From positions 496,001 to 560,000 of the forward strand of contig NZ_JAHSTV010000002.1 of NCBI RefSeq assembly GCF_019145235.1: 64,000 bases of DNA, in the 5' to 3' direction. Position numbers and translations under genes: made by a program. The notes below the pieces were generated by a model, which did no database searches, had not been told where the DNA came from, and worked only from the letters and a program-made list of their open reading frames with translations. Positions 17,737 to 27,919 of this stretch are shown here, one piece after another. The stretch comes from Pseudomonas farris (GTDB lineage: Bacteria > Pseudomonadota > Gammaproteobacteria > Pseudomonadales > Pseudomonadaceae). Position 1 is the stretch's first letter. Each line of letters begins with the position of its first letter.

Positions 17737-17787
17737 AGGCAACTCGGTGTCCAGACAATCAGAACAGTTGCACCCACCGCACCGTTA

Positions 17788-19098
17788 CTATTTGGGATAA
17801 CCGGCGCGCTTCATCTCACGTTCGGTGGTTGACTGGGCGGCGGTCAGGGCCTGGTCGACCGTGGTCTGGCCGATCAGCGCTGCCGAGAACAGCTTGCCGA
17901 CCTGGGTGCCCACGGCCTGGAACTCAGGAATGGTCACCAATTGGATGCCGACATAGGGCACAGGCTTGAGGGACGGTTTACTCGGGTCCGCGGCCTTCAG
18001 CGATTCCAGCGTCACCTTGGCGAACGGCGCGGCATTCATGTAGGCCTCGGTGTAGGTCGAGGCACGAGTGCCTGGCGGCACGTTGGCGATGCCGTCTTTT
18101 TCCGCGACCAGCGCACCGTATTCCTTGGAAGTGGCCCAGGTGCTGAATGTTTTCGCCGCGTCCTTGGCCTTGGAACTGGTCGGAATGGCCAGCGCCCAGG
18201 AATACAACCAGGCCGAACCTTTGTCGGTGGTTTCATGCGGTGCGTAGGTGAAGCCGACGTGATCGCTGACCTTGCTTTGGGTCTTGTCGGTGACGAACGA
18301 ACCGGCGACGCTGGCATCGACCCAGATCGCACACTTGCCGCTGTTGAACAGCGCCAGGTTTTCGTTGAAGCCGTTGCTCGACGCGCCCGGCGGGCCGGAC
18401 TTTTTCATAGTGTCGACGTAGAAGTTCAGCGCGTTCTTCCACTCCGGCCCGGTGAATTCTGGCTGCCATTTTTCATCGAACCAGCGTGCGCCATAAGCAT
18501 TGGCGACGGTGGTGATCAGCGCCATGTTCTCGCCCCAGCCAGCCTTGCCGCGCAGGCAGATGCCGTACTGTTCTTTGTCTTTATTGGTGAGTTTGCTGGC
18601 AAATTCGCTGATCTGAGTCCAAGTAGGGCGTTCGGGCATGGTCAGCCCGGCGTCCTTGAACAGGTCGGTGCGGTAATAGGTGATGGAGCTTTCCGCGTAG
18701 AACGGCAGGGCATAGAGCGAGCCCTTGACCGAAAGGCCTTCACGGACCGAAGGGAACACGTCGTCGAGGGCGTAGGTGGCCGGCAAGTCCTTCATCGGTT
18801 CCAGCCAACCCTTGGCACCCCAGAGTGCGGCTTCGTACATGCCGATGGTCAACACGTCGAACTGTCCGCCCTGGGTGGCGATGTCGGTGGTCAGGCGTTG
18901 ACGCAGGACGTTTTCTTCGAGCACCACCCAATTGAGCTTGATGTCCGGATGTTCGGCCTCGAAGGTTTTCGAGAGTTTTTGCATGCGGATCATGTCGCTG
19001 TTGTTGACGGTGGCAATGGTCAGGGTCTGGGCGCCGAGGCTGACGCTACTGAGGGTCATGCAGGTGAGAGCAAGCAGAGCTTTTACAGAAGGTTGCAT
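17788..19098 (-). CDS. mtlE: Polyol-binding periplasmic protein
   Basis: A 436-residue family 1 extracellular solute-binding protein. The signal peptide is about residues 1-23 (LALTCMTLSSVSLGA-QTL). The mature part has the expected ligand-binding lobes, with DVLTIGMYEAALWGAKGWL, PFYAESSITYYRTDLF and SSWLYSWALAIP-like segments. It captures mannitol and related polyols for mtlFGK. First gene of the operon; the 251 bp upstream should hold the MtlR-controlled promoter. Confidence 0.94.
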   Translation of the reverse strand: MQPSVKALLALTCMTLSSVSLGAQTLTIATVNNSDMIRMQKLSKTFEAEHPDIKLNWVVLEENVLRQRLTTDIATQGGQFDVLTIGMYEAALWGAKGWLEPMKDLPATYALDDVFPSVREGLSVKGSLYALPFYAESSITYYRTDLFKDAGLTMPERPTWTQISEFASKLTNKDKEQYGICLRGKAGWGENMALITTVANAYGARWFDEKWQPEFTGPEWKNALNFYVDTMKKSGPPGASSNGFNENLALFNSGKCAIWVDASVAGSFVTDKTQSKVSDHVGFTYAPHETTDKGSAWLYSWALAIPTSSKAKDAAKTFSTWATSKEYGALVAEKDGIANVPPGTRASTYTEAYMNAAPFAKVTLESLKAADPSKPSLKPVPYVGIQLVTIPEFQAVGTQVGKLFSAALIGQTTVDQALTAAQSTTEREMKRAGYPK

Positions 19099-19349
19099 CG
19101 TGCACTCCTTTTCTGCACCCGGCGGGTTACAGAAGGACAGTTATTGTTTTTGTGTCTTCCGAAGGGCAGGAAGAATGTGCACTGATTACAGCCTTCAAAC
19201 GATGGGCTGACAAATCATCCATCGCACTGTCACCGATACTTTTTTGCACTGGGGTTCAGTTCAAGAAGCTTGGAGAACGGTGTTTTAGCGATTAGAATCG
19301 ATTGAATCCGTACAGGTTTATAGGGCTGAAAATCAAAAGATCGCAGCTT
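19099..19349 (-). promoter_or_regulatory. Presumed mtlE promoter / MtlR target region
   Basis: A 251-bp gap between the mtlR stop and the mtlE start. It contains a direct repeat of the type GATT-(A)-GAATC (CGATTAGAATC GATTGAATCC, about 19289-19309). AraC-type activators often use direct repeats, but assigning it to MtlR is inference. Confidence 0.4.
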
Positions 19350-20255
19350 TTAACCGTGGTTTTGCTCAGTCAAACGCTGCACTGCCAACCGCCGGTAGTG
19401 CGACGGCGTCATGCCCTTGAGCTGTTGGAAACGTCGGTTGAAGTTGGAAATATTATTGAAGCCTGACTCGAAACACACATCGGTCACCGTTTTGTCGCCA
19501 TCGGCCAGCAGCTCGCAGGATTTGCTGATGCGCAGACGATTGACGAATTCGATGAAGCAGCGCCCGGTGGCCTGTTTGAACACTCGGCTGAAGTAGGTCG
19601 GCTTCAGACCCAGATGCTCGGCGACTTCTTCCAGCGGCAGTTCCCGGGCGTAATGGGCAAAGATGTAGTCCACCGCGCGGTTAGTGCGGTCGATATTGTG
19701 TTCATCGGCCAATTGCGGCGTCGTGGCACCGGACAGCAACTGATAGTCATCGGACGCCGCCAGCAACTCCAGCAGAATGAAAAAATGCCCGAGCCGGGTC
19801 ATGCCCTTGGTATCAGCGATGCGCTGCATCAAGGTCATGGCCTGACGGATCGTGCGCTTGCAGCGAAACTCGATGCCGTACTGCGCGCGCTCCAGCAAGG
19901 GTGCAAGCGTCTTGAGTTCGGCGAACACCTGATGGCCGCTTTCAAACAGCTCGTCAGTGAAATTGACCAGCATGTCGCGCTTGGGCACCACTTCGTCTTC
20001 AGCCACCTGGCTGATCCAGTTGTGCGGCAGGTTGGGGCCGGTCAGGAACAGCGTTTCCGGGTAGAAGTTACCGATGTAGTCACCGATGAACACCTTGCCG
20101 GAGCTGGCGACGATCAGGTGCAGTTCGTATTCCTTGTGGAAATGCCAGCGCACCAAAGGGCACGGGAAGCCGTGCTGACGATAGATGATGGACAACCCGT
20201 TATGGTCGTCCATCAATTCGTAGGAAGGATCGGTAACTCTGGCTGGTCGGCTCAT
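19350..20255 (-). CDS. mtlR: AraC-type activator of the mannitol operon
   Basis: A 301-residue regulator. An N-terminal cupin-like sensing domain (WHFHKEYELHLIVASSGKVFIGDYIG) is followed by the C-terminal double helix-turn-helix, with LEEVAEHLGLKPTYFSRVFKQATG and VTDVCFESGFNNISNFNRRFQQLKGMTPSHYRR. In P. fluorescens MtlR activates mtlE transcription in the presence of mannitol, sorbitol or arabitol. It is encoded directly upstream of the operon on the same strand. Confidence 0.94.
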   Translation of the reverse strand: MSRPARVTDPSYELMDDHNGLSIIYRQHGFPCPLVRWHFHKEYELHLIVASSGKVFIGDYIGNFYPETLFLTGPNLPHNWISQVAEDEVVPKRDMLVNFTDELFESGHQVFAELKTLAPLLERAQYGIEFRCKRTIRQAMTLMQRIADTKGMTRLGHFFILLELLAASDDYQLLSGATTPQLADEHNIDRTNRAVDYIFAHYARELPLEEVAEHLGLKPTYFSRVFKQATGRCFIEFVNRLRISKSCELLADGDKTVTDVCFESGFNNISNFNRRFQQLKGMTPSHYRRLAVQRLTEQNHG

Positions 20256-20334
20256 GTCAGGGCACTTTTATTGTTATCGCCCGTTGATCATGCCTCTTTC
20301 CAGGCTCACTGTGCCAGCCCGCGACGTTGACCGT

Positions 20335-21216
20335 TCAGGACCGTTCATGCAACGAGCGGCCATAAACGGCTTTCATGCTGGAGGCGATCCAGCAGTAGCG
20401 AACAATCTCGCACTCGTCGAAAAAGTCAATGTTAATGATGCTGCAACGGGTTACCCAGTCGCGCGTTGTGCTGAACCAGTCATTGATTTGGCTTTTTATG
20501 TGCTGAGGGCCGCCCAATAGTGAATAGGTGGTCGCCGACAGCGACCAGAGAAACGTTTCGTAGGGCGCATCTTCAAGGGTCGTAGCGATATGGCTATGCA
20601 GCTCTGTGGTATCAGTGAAGGCCTGGTCGCGCCACTTGTGCGTTATGCGCGGCCAGAAGTACTTGCTGTCCAGCCCCGACGCACCTTGGGCCGCCATGAC
20701 GATGCGGCGCAATGAACTGGTGCGCTTGAGTTCGCCCACGGTTTTCAATGCGTCGCTATGCGGGATGATTCGCAGCCCAAGGCGACGCACCAGTACGTCG
20801 TTGAATTTCCGATAGTCGAAGGGTTTGCCCGCGATTCCAAGTTGATGAAAGTCCAGCACGATGAATTCATCCGGATTTCGATCCAGGAAGGTCGATACCG
20901 CATCGATCAGTTCATCGAGGATCCGATGGGACTGAAACCCATTGTGATGAAAGTAAAACACCGGCTCTACGGGGCCGAATGTGTAACCAAGCCGCAGATC
21001 GAAAGCCCGCGCGCCATTGGCCAGTTGCCAGGCAAATGAATCGTTCTGGCAGGTTGTCCAGTTGCCGACCACCACTTCATAGTTTGGCGCTTTTTTGTCC
21101 ATGCCGGCGTTATGAGCGCCGGGCCAGACAATGTCGGTCAGCTTCAACTGATCGATATCCAGTACGTTGCTCATCCACTTCTGTTTATCAAGCGTTCCCG
21201 TTGCACTGTGAGTCAT
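20335..21216 (-). CDS. PI-PLC X-domain phosphodiesterase, copy 1
   Basis: A 293-residue single-domain protein of the bacterial phosphatidylinositol-specific phospholipase C type. The two catalytic histidines are visible as His35 in WPGAHNAG and His90/91 in FYFHHNGF, with a supporting Asp73 in AFDLRLGY. LDFHQL follows. The reaction expected is cleavage of a phosphoinositide or similar phosphodiester. No signal peptide is visible, which is unusual for secreted bacterial PI-PLCs. It has a paralogue 200 bp upstream on the same strand, so a duplication is likely. Whether it is enzymatically active is not known. Confidence 0.8.
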   Translation of the reverse strand: MTHSATGTLDKQKWMSNVLDIDQLKLTDIVWPGAHNAGMDKKAPNYEVVVGNWTTCQNDSFAWQLANGARAFDLRLGYTFGPVEPVFYFHHNGFQSHRILDELIDAVSTFLDRNPDEFIVLDFHQLGIAGKPFDYRKFNDVLVRRLGLRIIPHSDALKTVGELKRTSSLRRIVMAAQGASGLDSKYFWPRITHKWRDQAFTDTTELHSHIATTLEDAPYETFLWSLSATTYSLLGGPQHIKSQINDWFSTTRDWVTRCSIINIDFFDECEIVRYCWIASSMKAVYGRSLHERS

Positions 21217-21416
21217 GATTATTCCTTGTGCGTTAACTTCGCCCCATCCGTGGGGCGAATTGGTTCGTGAGCCGGAGGCGGCGAAGGGCCGCGTCCGGAT
21301 TGTCAGGCTGTCATAAAGACAAGTTCAGAAACCAGCATAGGAGTGCTTGGCAGTATTGCCAGCGATAGAAATATCTCAACAAATATAGCTAAATGATGGC
21401 GCGCTAGAGTGGGGGG

Positions 21417-22283
21417 TTATTTGATCCGGCTGTTCGCCTTCTTAAGATTTACGGTTCGGCAATAAGAAACTATCTTCGTTTCTTCAAAAAAATCGACGTT
21501 GATAATGTTGCACTTTTCCGCCCAATCGGATTTTTCCGGATCAAACCACAAATCAAGTTGAGTGTGAATGTCTACGGGGCCGCCGAGAATGCTGTAGCTG
21601 GTTGCGGAAAGAGACCACGGTGCCCATTTGCCGGGAGGGTTGTTCAGCACTTCGATGATGTGTTTTTCCAGCTCCGCGGCACTGGTAATATTGTTGCCAC
21701 TCCATTTGTGGTCGATCTTCTCGCAAAATGCATTTCGATCAAGTGCGCCGTGCCATGGGGCTGCGACCAAAATTCTTTGCTCAGTGCTGATTTGTTTGAG
21801 TTGGCTGAGGCTCAGGTGCAAGTTTCTGGTGGGAATGATGCGATGGCCAAGGAAGTGGATCATCATGGAGTTGAAGTAGGTAAAATCAAACGCCTCTTTA
21901 TTTTCATTCAGTTCGTGGAAGTCAAGGGTAATGAACTCATCGGGGTTGTCCTTTAGGAATTGATTCACGTCAGTAATGAGTTCCCCCAAGGTGCGGGAAG
22001 AGAGGATGCCACCGTGCTGGAAGCGAAATTTTCCGAGCCCCTGTGCACTAGCGTCGTACTCCAACCGGACATCAAGTACGCGTGCACCGCTGTTCAGTTG
22101 TGCATGAAATGGTTTGTGCTGACACGCCACCCAGTGCTTGGGCAAGGAATAGGATGCTTCCCAGTCGCAGCCCGCGTTGTGAGTGCCTGGTAGAGTCAAC
22201 TCGCAGAGCGATAAAGTGTCGATGGCCGGTGTCGCGGTCATCCAGTTGTTGAGTGCGTAATTGTCTAAAGTATCGTTGTTCAT
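21417..22283 (-). CDS. PI-PLC X-domain phosphodiesterase, copy 2
   Basis: A 288-residue paralogue of the next gene with the same motifs in nearly the same positions: His35 in LPGTHNAG, Asp71 in VLDVRLEY, His90 in FRFQHGG, and the C-terminal IINVDFFEETKIVSYC matching IINIDFFDECEIVRYC. The DNA is visibly more AT-rich than most of the window. No signal peptide. The 200-bp gap to copy 1 contains a GC-rich hairpin (CGCCCCA/TGGGGCG, about 21240-21257). Confidence 0.8.
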   Translation of the reverse strand: MNNDTLDNYALNNWMTATPAIDTLSLCELTLPGTHNAGCDWEASYSLPKHWVACQHKPFHAQLNSGARVLDVRLEYDASAQGLGKFRFQHGGILSSRTLGELITDVNQFLKDNPDEFITLDFHELNENKEAFDFTYFNSMMIHFLGHRIIPTRNLHLSLSQLKQISTEQRILVAAPWHGALDRNAFCEKIDHKWSGNNITSAAELEKHIIEVLNNPPGKWAPWSLSATSYSILGGPVDIHTQLDLWFDPEKSDWAEKCNIINVDFFEETKIVSYCRTVNLKKANSRIK

Positions 22284-22453
22284 TAATGCATCCTTGCATC
22301 ATTTAATAGGAAAGGTCGCACCTTTGGTGAGTGATGTGTTTGGGGTGCGACTTCCCCATGTTTATAGCGATGAAAGTATCAATGGCCAATCGCTGGATTG
22401 ATGCAAGGTATGTGGTTTCTATATCAGATAGTTGGAATGAATTGAAAACTTAG

Positions 22454-23746
22454 TTATTGAGTTCGATTCTTTGCCTCAATCCACTGCGCCATGTACTGAG
22501 TGCTTTTGTGATGGTGATGGCGCAACATGCTGCCGGTGAAGTTATCCCTTCTAAGTTGTGCCAGGTGTTGCTGGCAATACAACAGTTTCTCGATCAGTGC
22601 CGGGCCATGTATCGCTGACTGATAGCGCTCGGCCAACAGCGTCTGCCCATTGGATTGGGCACTCATCCAGAGGTCTTTGTCTTTATAAAGACGAACCGCA
22701 CAATCGGCGAACTCACGCGCAGTTCGGGTCACGGCGCCCGGCCACGGCTGTTCGCGGTGCATCGCTTCTGCGCCAATCGGCGTGGTGACATTGGGTGTAC
22801 CGCACAGCATGGCATCGACGATCTTGCCTTTAATGCCCGCACCGAAACGTAACGGCGCCAGACACACCCGGGCCGCAGACATGACTTGCAATGCATCTTC
22901 TGCCCAATTCATCACATGAAACCCTTGGGCTGCATTGTGCAGGGCGGTGGCTTTGGGTGGCGTATAGGCGCCATAGATATGCAATTGCGCCTCTGGCAAC
23001 TGCGCACGGATCAGCGGCCAGATCGTGGTTTTCATCCAGAGTACGGCGTCCCAATTCGGCGCGTGGCGGAAGTTACCGATACTGAGGAAATGCGCACGCT
23101 CCTCAAACGCCGGCGACGTGGTGGTCAGCGGTTCGACCATCAATGGGCAGCAGTGCAGCAGTTGTTGCGGCAACCCGAACTGCTCGACCAACAATTCAAT
23201 CTCCACTTCGGAGATCATCAGGTTCAAGTCGCAGCGATACAGCGCGGCGATCTCCCGTTTTGCCAGATCGGTGTCGGCCATGAGTTCGAACTCTTCACGC
23301 AATGTCGGGGCGAATAACTCGCTGAAATCGTTGGCGTCGTCACTGGCCTTCAAGCGCTCCTTGAGGCGCTGATGCCGAGCATGTCGCAGGCATTGCAGAT
23401 CGGAGGTCTCCAGCACGCGCAAGGCGTCGGGGCAGTGTTTCTCTACTCGCCAGCCGAACTGTTCCTCCATCATGAACTGGTCGAATAGCACGATATCCGG
23501 TGCCAGTTTACTGACAAAGGTGTCGAAACTGCTGTTATTCAACTCGATCGGCACTTCGCGAATGCCCAACGCAGTCAGGTCCGCACGGTGCTCACCGGTG
23601 CCGGCCGGGCTGCTGAAGGTAATGTCCCAGCCTTGCTGCAAGAACGTATCGAGAATTTGCATCACATGCCCACTGGCCGCAGAAGAGCGGGGCTCGGGCC
23701 AGACGTAACCAATCACCAGGACTTTGGTTGCGCGGGGCTGACTCAT
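22454..23746 (-). CDS. Glycosyltransferase (GT-B fold, family 4-like)
   Basis: A 430-residue enzyme with the two Rossmann-like halves of a GT-B transferase. The acceptor half has VLVIGYVWPEPRSSAASGHV near the N-terminus. The donor half has FLSIGNFRHAPNWDAVLWM, LHIYGAY, and the nucleotide-sugar region VCLAPLRFGAGIKGKIVDAMLCGTPNVTT. Sugar and acceptor are unknown. It lies 57 bp downstream of the CheY-like regulator on the same strand and may share its transcript. Confidence 0.85.
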   Translation of the reverse strand: MSQPRATKVLVIGYVWPEPRSSAASGHVMQILDTFLQQGWDITFSSPAGTGEHRADLTALGIREVPIELNNSSFDTFVSKLAPDIVLFDQFMMEEQFGWRVEKHCPDALRVLETSDLQCLRHARHQRLKERLKASDDANDFSELFAPTLREEFELMADTDLAKREIAALYRCDLNLMISEVEIELLVEQFGLPQQLLHCCPLMVEPLTTTSPAFEERAHFLSIGNFRHAPNWDAVLWMKTTIWPLIRAQLPEAQLHIYGAYTPPKATALHNAAQGFHVMNWAEDALQVMSAARVCLAPLRFGAGIKGKIVDAMLCGTPNVTTPIGAEAMHREQPWPGAVTRTAREFADCAVRLYKDKDLWMSAQSNGQTLLAERYQSAIHGPALIEKLLYCQQHLAQLRRDNFTGSMLRHHHHKSTQYMAQWIEAKNRTQ

Positions 23747-23802
23747 TGACGGGTATTCCTTGAAGCGGGTAGAGAACGGAGAGAATCGGGGCGCGAGAAA
23801 AG

Positions 23803-24168
23803 TCAGGCCTGGACGAGTATGCCTTTGACCTTGTCCCGCAACTGATCAATGGAAAACGGCTTGCCAATGATATGCATGCCGTCAGGTACCTCGATGCTTT
23901 CGGCATAACCGCTGGCGAACAGAATGGGCAATTCGGGACGCAGCATGTGTGCCTGTTTCGCCAATTCCCGACCGTCCATGACGGGCAGACCCACATCCGT
24001 CATCAGCAAATCGATGTCCTGGTCTTCATCATTGATGAACTCCAGCGCCATTTCGCAGCCATCCGCCGCAAGTACCCGGAATTCCAATTCCTCCAGTACA
24101 TCAACGATCAGCGTGCGCACGATGGCATCGTCTTCGACGACAAGGATGGTGGAGGCGTTGGTGGGCAT
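23803..24168 (-). CDS. Single-domain response regulator (CheY-like)
   Basis: A 121-residue receiver with nothing else attached. It has the acidic pair VVEDD (11-13), the phosphoacceptor Asp in LLMTDVGLPVMDG (Asp57 region), the conserved Ser in FASGYAES, and Lys in GKPF. It lies head to head with the large hybrid kinase at 24428 (259-bp gap), so a partner relationship is likely. Confidence 0.92.
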   Translation of the reverse strand: MPTNASTILVVEDDAIVRTLIVDVLEELEFRVLAADGCEMALEFINDEDQDIDLLMTDVGLPVMDGRELAKQAHMLRPELPILFASGYAESIEVPDGMHIIGKPFSIDQLRDKVKGILVQA

Positions 24169-24427
24169 AGTGGGCTCTCAAAGGTTGAATTCGCGGTTGC
24201 CGGTCGATCGAAATCGCCGGGCTCTTGCATGAGTAAGTGACGAATCATGACAAGTTCCCGACGCGCTACAAAAACAATAGCCGCACAAGAGCCGCAGAGA
24301 ATAACCGCTCCTTTGTCCCAGAGCAGCTAAATGCAGGTTTTTGCCGCAAAACATGTCAGAAAAATGGATGAGCTCGGCCGTTTTGGGGCAGACTCGATGC
24401 TTTTCAACAGTACGACAAGGCTTCCCC

Positions 24428-27400
24428 ATGACCTCTGCGTCCTCGGTTGATGAGCAACGATTCCGTAAACTCCTGAGTCGCAACGTCAGTCTGCCGTTGG
24501 GTGTCGGCATTATCAGCGCGGTTTTCTTCGTTTCGCTGATCAGCTACCTGCTGTCGGTGATCCAGTGGGTCCAGCACACCGACCGGGTGATCAATAATGC
24601 CAATGAGGCGATAAAGCTGACCGTCGATCTGGAAACCGGCATGCGCGGGTTCCTGCTCAGCGGCGACGAACATTTCCTTGACCCTTACGAGACGGCCAAG
24701 CCGAGAATCGCCGTCGCTCTCAATACCTTGCTCGAATTGACCACCGACAATCCGGTCCAGACTGATCGTCTGCGCCGGCTCCAGGCCTTGCAGACGGAAT
24801 GGGCTAATTACGCGCAATCGATGATCGATTTGCAGCGCGCCAGCGGTGACTACCGTGGCGCGGTCAAGGCCGGACGCGGCAAGCGTCTGACCGATGAGAT
24901 CCGCAAGCAATTCGAAGATGTGATCGATCTGGAACAACAGTTGCGCGCTACTCGCAACGAGGAAGTGCGCCAAACCACGATTTGGAGCATCGCCCTTTAT
25001 CTGCTGTTCGTGGCCGGTATCAGCGGGTTGCTGGCCTACATTGGCCGTCGGGACTTGCTCAAACTGTCCCAAAGCTATAGCGCCAACCTCGCGGGGCAAC
25101 AGGCCAGTGCCCGGCGCCTGGAACAGCAAGCCTGGTTACGCAACGGTCAGACCGAATTGGCCGAGCAAGTCCTGGGGCAGTTATCCCTCAATCTGTTGGG
25201 GCGCAACATTCTGCAGTTCTGCGCCCAATATTTAGGTACGGCTGTCGCGGCGATCTATGTCCGTGAGGATCATGGTGGCCTGAAGCGCATCGCGTCTTAC
25301 GGTTTCTCCCGGGAGCAGGAAGCGCTTGAGCAGCAGATCTACAGTGGCGAAGGGATTGTCGGCCAGGTGGCGCAACAGGCGCGCTTGATTCGTCTTGATG
25401 ACGTACCGGGCGACTACTTCAAAGTCAGCTCCGGCCTGGGCGAAGGTTTACCACACAGCGTGCTGGTGGTGCCGACCAGCGACGACGATCGGGTCAACGG
25501 TGTGATCGAACTGGGGTTCCTGCGCACGCTGACCGATCGCGATGTTGAACTGCTCGAATTGATTGCCGGCAACATCGGTACCTCGATCGAGGCCGCCCGC
25601 TATCGCCAGCGCTTGCAGGAAGTGCTGGCCGAAGCCCAGCAACTCAACGAAGAGCTGCAAGTTCAGCAAGAAGAACTCAAGACCGCCAACGAAGAGCTGG
25701 AAGAGCAGTCGCGGATTCTCAAGGAATCCCAGGGCCACCTGGAAGCCCAGCAGGTAGCGCTGGAGCAAACCAACGAACAACTCGCCGAGCAGGGGCAGAT
25801 CCTGGCCGCGCAACGCGATGCCATGGACCTGAAGAACACTGAATTGAATCTGGCTCAAGTTGAGCTCGAAGCGCGCGCCGAAGAGTTGCAGCGCTCCAGC
25901 AAGTACAAATCCGAATTCCTCGCCAACATGTCCCACGAGCTGCGCACGCCGCTGAACAGTTCGTTGATTCTGGCCAAATTGCTGGCGGAAAACCCGCAGG
26001 AAAACCTCAGCGCCGAGCAGGTCAAATTCGCCGATTCGATTTACTCCGCCGGCAACGACTTGCTTAACCTGATCAACGATATTCTCGATATTTCCAAGGT
26101 CGAGGCCGGCAAGCTTGAGGTGCGTCCGGAGAACACCAATGTTGCGCGTCTGGTGGAAGGCCTGCGCGGCATGTTCCAGCCGATGGCTGCGGACAAGAAA
26201 CTGGATTTTCAGGTGCAATTGCAGGCCGATGCACCGCTGACGCTGTTCACCGACCGCCAGCGGCTGGAGCAAGTGATCAAGAACCTGCTGTCCAACGCGG
26301 TGAAGTTCACCGAAAAGGGCACGGTCAACCTGAGCGTCGCTGCTCAGCCAGACAATGGCATCGCCTTTATCGTCCGCGATTCCGGTATCGGTATTGCGCC
26401 GGATCAGCAGGAAAGCATTTTCGAAGCCTTCCGTCAGGCCGATGGCACCACCAATCGTCGTTACGGCGGCACCGGCCTGGGCTTGTCGATCTCTCGTGAT
26501 CTGGCCACGTTATTGGGCGGCTCCATCAGTGTGACCAGCATGCCTGGGCAGGGCAGTGTGTTCACCCTGGTGTTGCCGCAGCACTACGTCGAGCCGGGCG
26601 ACGCGCCTGTCGAGACGATGAAAGCCACGCCGGTGGTCATGCCGAAAAGCGCCGTGGTTACTGCGCCTGTGCCGCTGATTGCCGACGTCGACATTCCGCG
26701 TTTCGACGATGATCGCAACAAGGCGCCATTCGCCACTCGCTGCATTCTGGTGGTGGAGGATGAGCCGAACTTTGCGCACATCCTCTACGACCTGGCCCAT
26801 GAACTGGGTTATCAGTGCCTGGTAGCCCACGGCGCCGACGAAGGCTACGACCTGGCCAGGCAGTTCATCCCTGATGCGATTCTGTTGGACATGCGCTTGC
26901 CGGATCATTCCGGGCTGACGGTATTGCAGCGTTTGAAAGAACATGCCGAAACCCGGCACATCCCGGTGCACGTGATTTCGGTCGAAGACCGCGTCGAAGC
27001 CGCCATGCACATGGGCGCCATCGGTTATGCGCTCAAGCCGACCACGCGTGAGGAACTCAAGGATGTGTTTGCTCGCCTCGAAGCCAAACTGACGCAGAAG
27101 GTCAAACGGGTATTGCTGGTCGAAGACGACGATGTGCAGCGCGACAGCATCGCCCGACTGATCGGCGACGAGGACATCGAAATCACCGCTGTCGGCTTGG
27201 CGCAGGATGCGCTCGACCTGCTGCGCACGACGATTTTCGACTGCATGATCATCGACCTGAAGCTGCCGGACATGCTCGGCAACGACTTGCTTAAACGCAT
27301 GTCCACCGAAGATATCTGCTCGTTCCCGCCGGTAATCGTCTATACCGGACGTAACCTGACCCGGGACGAAGAGGCCGAGCTGCGCAAGTATTCGCGCTCG

Positions 27401-27919
27401 ATCATCATCAAGGGCGCGCGCTCGCCCGAGCGGTTGCTGGACGAAGTGACACTCTTTCTGCACAAGGTCGAATCCCGGTTGTCCCAGGAACGCCAAACGA
27501 TGCTCAAGACCGCCCGCAGTCGCGACAAGGTTTTCGAGGGACGTAAAGTGCTGCTGGTGGACGACGATGTACGCAACATCTTTGCCCTCACCAGTGCGCT
27601 GGAGCAGAAGGGCGCAATCGTGGTCATTGGCCGTAACGGCCGTGAAGCGATAGAGAAATTGAATGAAGTCGAGGACATCGACTTGGTGCTGATGGACGTC
27701 ATGATGCCGGAAATGGATGGTTTCGAAGCCACCCTCGAAATCCGCAAGGACCCGCGCTGGCGCAAGCTGCCGATCATTGCGGTGACGGCCAAGGCCATGA
27801 AGGACGATCAGGAGCGCTGCTTACACGCCGGCGCCAACGACTACCTGGCCAAGCCCATCGATCTGGATCGTCTTTTCTCGTTGATTCGTGTGTGGTTACC
27901 GAAGATGGAACGCATCTAG
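24428..27919 (+). CDS. CHASE3-GAF hybrid histidine kinase with three receivers
   Basis: A 1163-residue membrane sensor. Domain order: transmembrane helix about 20-40, CHASE3 periplasmic domain about 45-180 (ETGMRGFLLSGDEHFLDPY), second helix about 185-205, GAF about 260-395, a long coiled coil about 400-510, HisKA with the phospho-His in FLANMSHELRTPLNSS, HATPase with NLLSNAVKFTEKG and GGTGLGLSI, then three receivers (LVVEDEPN, LLVEDDDVQ, LLVDDDVRN, the last with LVLMDVMMPEMDG). Start ATG 24428 is chosen over 24341 for its spacing to AAGG and for the family N-terminus. It is followed by a methyltransferase gene whose GTG start overlaps this stop (TAGTG). Confidence 0.94.
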   Translation: MTSASSVDEQRFRKLLSRNVSLPLGVGIISAVFFVSLISYLLSVIQWVQHTDRVINNANEAIKLTVDLETGMRGFLLSGDEHFLDPYETAKPRIAVALNTLLELTTDNPVQTDRLRRLQALQTEWANYAQSMIDLQRASGDYRGAVKAGRGKRLTDEIRKQFEDVIDLEQQLRATRNEEVRQTTIWSIALYLLFVAGISGLLAYIGRRDLLKLSQSYSANLAGQQASARRLEQQAWLRNGQTELAEQVLGQLSLNLLGRNILQFCAQYLGTAVAAIYVREDHGGLKRIASYGFSREQEALEQQIYSGEGIVGQVAQQARLIRLDDVPGDYFKVSSGLGEGLPHSVLVVPTSDDDRVNGVIELGFLRTLTDRDVELLELIAGNIGTSIEAARYRQRLQEVLAEAQQLNEELQVQQEELKTANEELEEQSRILKESQGHLEAQQVALEQTNEQLAEQGQILAAQRDAMDLKNTELNLAQVELEARAEELQRSSKYKSEFLANMSHELRTPLNSSLILAKLLAENPQENLSAEQVKFADSIYSAGNDLLNLINDILDISKVEAGKLEVRPENTNVARLVEGLRGMFQPMAADKKLDFQVQLQADAPLTLFTDRQRLEQVIKNLLSNAVKFTEKGTVNLSVAAQPDNGIAFIVRDSGIGIAPDQQESIFEAFRQADGTTNRRYGGTGLGLSISRDLATLLGGSISVTSMPGQGSVFTLVLPQHYVEPGDAPVETMKATPVVMPKSAVVTAPVPLIADVDIPRFDDDRNKAPFATRCILVVEDEPNFAHILYDLAHELGYQCLVAHGADEGYDLARQFIPDAILLDMRLPDHSGLTVLQRLKEHAETRHIPVHVISVEDRVEAAMHMGAIGYALKPTTREELKDVFARLEAKLTQKVKRVLLVEDDDVQRDSIARLIGDEDIEITAVGLAQDALDLLRTTIFDCMIIDLKLPDMLGNDLLKRMSTEDICSFPPVIVYTGRNLTRDEEAELRKYSRSIIIKGARSPERLLDEVTLFLHKVESRLSQERQTMLKTARSRDKVFEGRKVLLVDDDVRNIFALTSALEQKGAIVVIGRNGREAIEKLNEVEDIDLVLMDVMMPEMDGFEATLEIRKDPRWRKLPIIAVTAKAMKDDQERCLHAGANDYLAKPIDLDRLFSLIRVWLPKMERI

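Noticed and set aside
17509..17800. Several ORFs beginning MGAGLLA or MWERACSRR
   Set aside because: These are translations of REP sequences, not genes.
26510..27496. Minus-strand ORF of 328 codons
   Set aside because: Shadow of the receiver domains of the hybrid kinase.
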